Notes under the pieces: model-generated
Seen by the model: the letters and a program-made list of their open reading frames with translations, nothing else
Database searches by the model: none
Told to the model about the DNA's origin: nothing
Source: an uncultured Duncaniella sp.
GTDB taxonomy: Bacteria; Bacteroidota; Bacteroidia; Bacteroidales; Muribaculaceae
Length of the DNA stretch: 26,856 nt
Assembly (NCBI GenBank): GCA_910576785.1
Contig: CAJTJG010000028.1
Location: 1 to 26,856 of the forward strand
Direction: 5' to 3'
Made by a program: the position numbers and the translations under genes
Part shown: positions 23,772 through 26,856 of the stretch, one piece after another
How positions within the stretch are numbered: the first letter of the stretch is position 1
Layout of the letters: every line of letters begins with the position of its first letter

Positions 23772-24971
23772 TTATACTGTGCGGCCTGGATAAGCCTGCA
23801 GTGCGGCGGCCAGTACCTTCATGGCACGGGCAAGGTCTTCCTTGTTGAGCACATAGGCCATGCGCACCTCATCGTGGCCCATGCCGGGGGTGGTGTAGAA
23901 TCCTGACGCCGGGGCCATGAAGATGGTCTCGCCGTCAAGGTCGAAGTCACTCAGGCACCACTGGCAGAAACGGTCGGCATCGTCGACGGGGAGTTTCACC
24001 ACGGTATAGAACGCTCCCATTGGTATAGGTGTGTAGCAGCCCGGTATCTTGTTGAGCTGGTCGATGAGGAATTTCCTGCGTTCCACATACTCGTTGTATG
24101 TCTCGAGCATGTACTCGGGGGTGGTGTCGATGCTTGCTTCGGCCACTATCTGGCCAAGCAGTGGCGGGCTGAGACGCGCCTGGCAGAACTTCATCACGTT
24201 CTTCTTCAGCTCGGGGTGCTTGGTGATGAGGGCGCCGATGCGTATGCCGCACTCGTTGTAGCGCTTGGATACGGAGTCGACCAGTACCACCTGCTCCTCG
24301 ATGCCCGGCAGATGGAACGCCGAGATGTAGGGGGCACCTGTGTAGCAGAACTCACGGTACACCTCGTCGGAGAAGAGGAAGAGGTCATACTTCTTCACCA
24401 GATCGCGTATCTGGAGCATCTCCTTCATGGTGTAGAGATAGCCCGTGGGGTTGTTGGGGTTGCATATCAGTATGCCCTTGGTGCGGGGGGTGATCAGCTC
24501 CTCGAACTTCTCCACATTGGGAAGGGCGAAGCCCTCGTCGATGGTGGATGGCACGGTGATGATCTTGGCTCCCGCCGATATGGCGAAGGCCATATAGTTG
24601 GCATAGGCCGGCTCGGGCACTATTATCTCGTCGCCGGGGTCAAGGCATGCCATGAAGGCGAACAGGACGGCCTCCGAACCTCCGGCTGTCACGATGATGT
24701 CGTCGACATCCACCTCGATGTTGAACCGGTGGTAATACTCCTTGAGTTTCTGGCGCAGCGACAGCAGACCGTCCGACGGACTGTACTCCAGCACCGTGCG
24801 GTCGATGTTCTTCAGCGCCGCCAGGCCCTCGGGAGGAGTGGGCAGGTCCGGCTGGCCGATGTTGAGGTGATATACTTTCTTGCCTTCGGCCTTGGCCTTG
24901 TTGGCCAACGGGGCCAGACGGCGTATAGGCGAGGCGGGCATCAGTGTGCCCCGTTCTGAAACTTTTGGCAT
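23772..24971 (-). CDS. Class I/II PLP-dependent aminotransferase
   Basis: A 399-aa fold-type I aminotransferase. Cofactor motifs are intact: TAGGSEA (95-101), NPNNPTG (171-177), SDEVY (201-205) and the PLP lysine Lys236 in DSVSKRYNECGIRIG. The carboxylate-binding Arg is in HDEVRMAYV near 370. The sequence resembles the aspartate/aromatic aminotransferase group of Bacteroidetes, but the amino acid used cannot be fixed. MPKVSERGTLMPASPIRRL is the usual start, so the first ATG is kept. It lies 24 bases after the GlmU-like gene. Confidence 0.93.
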   Translation of the reverse strand: MPKVSERGTLMPASPIRRLAPLANKAKAEGKKVYHLNIGQPDLPTPPEGLAALKNIDRTVLEYSPSDGLLSLRQKLKEYYHRFNIEVDVDDIIVTAGGSEAVLFAFMACLDPGDEIIVPEPAYANYMAFAISAGAKIITVPSTIDEGFALPNVEKFEELITPRTKGILICNPNNPTGYLYTMKEMLQIRDLVKKYDLFLFSDEVYREFCYTGAPYISAFHLPGIEEQVVLVDSVSKRYNECGIRIGALITKHPELKKNVMKFCQARLSPPLLGQIVAEASIDTTPEYMLETYNEYVERRKFLIDQLNKIPGCYTPIPMGAFYTVVKLPVDDADRFCQWCLSDFDLDGETIFMAPASGFYTTPGMGHDEVRMAYVLNKEDLARAMKVLAAALQAYPGRTV

Positions 24972-24995
24972 GGTCTGCGTGTCTCTAATGTTAGA

Positions 24996-26165
24996 TTATT
25001 TGCGCTCTCCATTCATGGCCTCGCGCACGTTGATGAGTATCTCCTTGTCCATCGGAGTCAGCTCCACGTGGCGACGTCCCATCATGCGTGTGGCCGTCTC
25101 GAAGAGGCGGTCCATGTCGGTGTCGCGCATTCCGGCGGTGTTGCCCTCGGTGAAGGAGGGGAGGAATGTGCGGGGGAAGCCGGCGCCGTAGAAGTTGACA
25201 CCCACACCCACCACGGTGGCAGTGTTGAACATCGTGTTTATTCCGGCCTTGGAGTGATCGCCCATGATCAGGCCGCAGAACTGGAGTCCGGTCTTGATGA
25301 AGCGACCCCGGGCTATGCTCCACAGCTTGATGTCGCCATAGGTGTTCTTGAGGTTGGATGCCGTGCATCCGGCACCGAGGTTGCACCATTCGCCTATCAC
25401 GGCATTGCCGAGGAATCCATCGTGGGCCTTGTTGGAGTATCCGGTCATGACAACGTTGTTGAGCTCGCCGCCCACCTTGCACCATGGGCCGAGCGTAGTG
25501 GCGCCATAGATCTTGCCACCCATGTTGACCACGGAGTGCCCGCACATGGCTATCGGGCCGCGCAGGCATGCACCCTCCATCACCTCGGCATGGCGACCTA
25601 TGTAGACAGGGCCTGCCGACACGTTGATATTGGCACATTCAACCGTGGCACCCTCCTCGATGAAAAGGTTGGCGGGATCGCCTATCAGCCGGCAGGTATC
25701 GCTCAGCGGGGCAGACTTGCGTCCGGCGGTCAGTGTGGCGAAATCGCGCTTTATGGCCTCGCCGTTGAGCATGAAGAGTTCCCATATATGGTTGACCTGC
25801 AGTGGCTCTCCGGGATAGGTCACGGTGCCTTTCTCACCCTCGCCGCGGCGGGCTATCACCTCGCCAGAGGTAAGGGCCAGGCTCTGGCCGGATCCGAGTG
25901 AGAGGATGGCCTTGACAAGCTCGGCGTCGGGATGCAGGTTGCCGGCTATGAAGAGATTTGCATCGGCATCGTTCTCGAGTATAGCAGGATATTTCTCTGA
26001 AAGATAGTCCTGGGTCTCGAACGAGTAGGTGCCCGGTATGGCTTCCTGCCATTTCTCGGCAAAAGTGGTTATGCCATGGCGCAGCAGTGCCACGGGACGG
26101 GTGAAAGTGAGGGGCAGGAGTTCGGCCCTGGCCTCAACAGGGTCAAAAAGTATGATGTTCTTCAT
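24996..26165 (-). CDS. GlmU-like protein (putative UDP-GlcNAc diphosphorylase / acetyltransferase)
   Basis: A 389-aa protein of the Bacteroidetes alternative GlmU family. The N-terminal part resembles a nucleotidyltransferase with the family stretch LLPLTFTRPVALLRHGITTF (16-35). The C-terminal part (about 170-350) is a left-handed beta-helix built of hexapeptide-like turns (V-Y-I-G-R-H, A-V-I-G-E-W-C-N-L-G-A-G). Classical GlmU makes GlcNAc-1-P and UDP-GlcNAc; this family is assumed to do so in Bacteroidetes, which would continue the path begun by glmS in this window. The classical uridylyl-site signature is not clearly present. First gene of a three-gene operon. Confidence 0.87.
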   Translation of the reverse strand: MKNIILFDPVEARAELLPLTFTRPVALLRHGITTFAEKWQEAIPGTYSFETQDYLSEKYPAILENDADANLFIAGNLHPDAELVKAILSLGSGQSLALTSGEVIARRGEGEKGTVTYPGEPLQVNHIWELFMLNGEAIKRDFATLTAGRKSAPLSDTCRLIGDPANLFIEEGATVECANINVSAGPVYIGRHAEVMEGACLRGPIAMCGHSVVNMGGKIYGATTLGPWCKVGGELNNVVMTGYSNKAHDGFLGNAVIGEWCNLGAGCTASNLKNTYGDIKLWSIARGRFIKTGLQFCGLIMGDHSKAGINTMFNTATVVGVGVNFYGAGFPRTFLPSFTEGNTAGMRDTDMDRLFETATRMMGRRHVELTPMDKEILINVREAMNGERK

Positions 26166-26184
26166 ATTCGATTCTTATTTACTG

Positions 26185-26218
26185 CAAAGATACGGAATTA
26201 TAATTGAAAAACTCCAAG
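26185..26218 (-). promoter_or_regulatory. Promoter of the GlmU-like operon
   Basis: Minus-strand TATCTTTG (26192-26185) with a CTTG (26218-26215) 22 nt upstream, two bases wider than at the other promoters. The ATG follows after 19 bases. Confidence 0.7.
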
Positions 26219-26357
26219 ATTGCAGAAAACAATACTGTGTGTGGAGCTGCATGAGGGATGAGTGGCTGAAAACTTGTTTGTGAGTAGCTCTGTATACATG
26301 CCACGGGCTATATTGTTCATGTTACAATATTAAAAAATCTTAATTAATAGCAATTTC
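26219..26357. other. AT-rich gap with no recognisable feature
   Basis: Between the GlmU-like promoter and the RNA promoter I see no coding pattern, repeat or strong hairpin. It is part of a 691-base stretch (26166-26856) without a protein gene that I can support. Confidence 0.6.
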
Positions 26358-26389
26358 TTTGTGGCTAAGTAAATAAATCAATAATTTTG
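26358..26389 (+). promoter_or_regulatory. Strong promoter of the candidate small RNA
   Basis: TTTG (26358-26361), exactly 20 nt, then TAATTTTG (26382-26389), a perfect consensus match. No protein gene follows on this strand inside the window. Confidence 0.8.
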
Positions 26390-26394
26390 CAGCG

Positions 26395-26605
26395 GAAAGA
26401 AACGCACCATCGTTGTGATTCTTGTTTTAGTTTTTTTGGACTAAAGACAAAGGCAACTTTCCCCCGGGCTGTCGTGATGACATCCAGAGCGGACGAAAAA
26501 TGGTGTTGTGTAAGTATGATATAATCTCTACATTAGAATCAAAATGCCTTTTGGCTTTAGTCCGGGTGTTCCTTGCTGATAAGGAGCAGGCGGACATTTT
26601 TTTTT
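26395..26605 (+). ncRNA. Candidate structured small RNA, about 210 nt
   Basis: Promoter, structured body and terminator are all on the plus strand, with no credible coding sequence. GGACTAAAG (26438-26446) pairs perfectly with CTTTAGTCC (26555-26563), extended by AAAGGCA (26449-26455) with TGCCTTT (26545-26551). This long-range stem encloses about 90 nt. The 3' half of the stem overlaps the terminator hairpin, and the 5' half can also pair with TTTAG at 26426-26430. The size would fit a 6S-like or other regulatory RNA, but I recognise no family. The only small ORF inside has 15 codons (26475-26522) and no support. Confidence 0.6.
26560..26605 (+). terminator. Intrinsic terminator of the candidate small RNA
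   Basis: GTCCG (26560-26564) pairs with CGGAC (26591-26595), then an internal GG/GG loop, then eight more pairs (26567-26574 with 26581-26588) around a 6-nt loop. A single A and nine Ts (26597-26605) follow directly: the best textbook terminator in the window. Confidence 0.85.
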
Positions 26606-26634
26606 GTGCTTTTTTTGCGGGGGGGAGGAAACAA

Positions 26635-26715
26635 TTCGCGGTGGGAAGAAACAAAAGGAACATAAGGTGTGCAGAAGAAACAGAAGTTTTTTTGGGCTTC
26701 GCGGTGAGAAGAAAT
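26635..26715 (+). repeat. Short direct repeat, 63-nt period
   Basis: TTCGCGGTGGGAAGAAAC (26635-26652) recurs as TTCGCGGTGAGAAGAAAT (26698-26715), with two mismatches. The surrounding 26606-26737 is purine-rich with T and G runs and lacks convincing coding sequence on either strand. Confidence 0.5.
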
Positions 26716-26737
26716 GGAAGGTTTTACGTATAGGAGT

Positions 26738-26790
26738 CCCGAAGGGACGACGTCGTGGTATAGTCGTTACCACAACGTCGTCCCTTCGGG
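26738..26790. repeat. REP-like palindrome
   Basis: CCCGAAGGGACGACG...GGTA (26738-26760) pairs with 26768-26790 over 23 positions with one C-A mismatch and a 7-nt loop. The GTCCCTTCGGG arm ends are what one expects of a dispersed intergenic palindrome in this kind of genome. No T-tract follows. It is most likely a repetitive extragenic element; other copies would lie outside this window. Bases 26791-26856 are AT-rich with no visible feature. Confidence 0.65.
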
Positions 26791-26856
26791 TTATAGTGGT
26801 CGGAAGACAAATATATTCTATACTTAAAGTTGTTATACTTCAAAATTATATCAACT

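Noticed and set aside
26475..26522. 15-codon ORF inside the candidate RNA as a leader peptide
   Set aside because: It lies between segments 2 and 3, not over segment 1 as in classical attenuators, and has no run of one regulatory codon; only two Cys codons are adjacent.
26427..26663. Minus-strand open frames in the same region (also 26528-26773)
   Set aside because: Composed of Phe/Pro/Lys-rich runs from homopolymers, with no promoter and no family resemblance.
26500..26733. 77-codon open frame on the plus strand
   Set aside because: It runs through the terminator T-tract and purine-rich repeats, has a homopolymer-driven composition and no recognisable domain.
1..26856. CRISPR arrays, insertion sequences, prophage or antiphage islands
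   Set aside because: No spaced repeats, transposase, integrase or phage gene was found; the genes are core-like and densely packed.

Overview
The window looks like a chromosomal housekeeping segment from a Bacteroidales bacterium, most likely of the gut family Muribaculaceae. Three things point there: several protein families typical of Bacteroidetes (DUF6452/DUF6048 pair, DUF4199, DUF2851, LptE-like lipoprotein, the Bacteroidetes-type GlmU), GC-rich coding sequence with AT-rich gaps, and Bacteroidetes promoters (TTTG, about 20 nt, TAnnTTTG) instead of Shine-Dalgarno sites. The family-level placement is inference. No insertion sequence, prophage, CRISPR array or rRNA is visible.

Layout, left to right. 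(1) 80-2592, minus: yifB (ComM-like AAA ATPase), then a WYL-domain regulator. (2) 2664-7091, minus: a tightly packed six-gene operon in the order DUF4199 membrane protein, family-2 glycosyltransferase, nitroreductase, DUF6452 lipoprotein, DUF6048 outer-membrane-like protein, phoH ATPase. (3) 7216-10941, plus: lptE-like lipoprotein, a TPR-like protein, secG and an MsbA-like ABC exporter, an envelope-biogenesis cluster driven by a promoter interlaced with the promoter of region 2. (4) tRNA-Pro(UGG), minus. (5) 11270-13990, plus: ruvX, def and ettA, followed by glmS (14158-16005) with its own promoter and a structured leader. (6) 16073-16356, minus: a small gene that appears frameshifted. (7) 16503-18691, plus: rsmA and mgtE overlapping by one base. 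(8) 18688-22362, minus: an operon of PfkB-like protein, TPR protein, ribH and DUF2851. (9) 22492-26165, minus: an operon of GlmU-like protein, aminotransferase and U32 peptidase-like protein. (10) 26166-26856: the only long stretch without a protein gene. It holds a strong promoter, a structured RNA with a terminator (candidate small RNA) and a REP-like palindrome.

The genes mostly serve cell-envelope construction (lptE, ABC exporter, secG, glycosyltransferase, glmS, GlmU-like), translation and RNA maturation (def, ettA, rsmA, tRNA-Pro, U32 family), DNA handling (yifB, ruvX) and cofactor or ion supply (ribH, mgtE). The most novel-looking material is non-coding: the candidate RNA at about 26395-26605, whose segments can pair in mutually exclusive ways like an attenuator; two related, very long hairpins at convergent gene ends (10962-11042 and 16025-16143); and promoters placed so close to start codons that lptE and rsmA mRNAs should be leaderless or nearly so.
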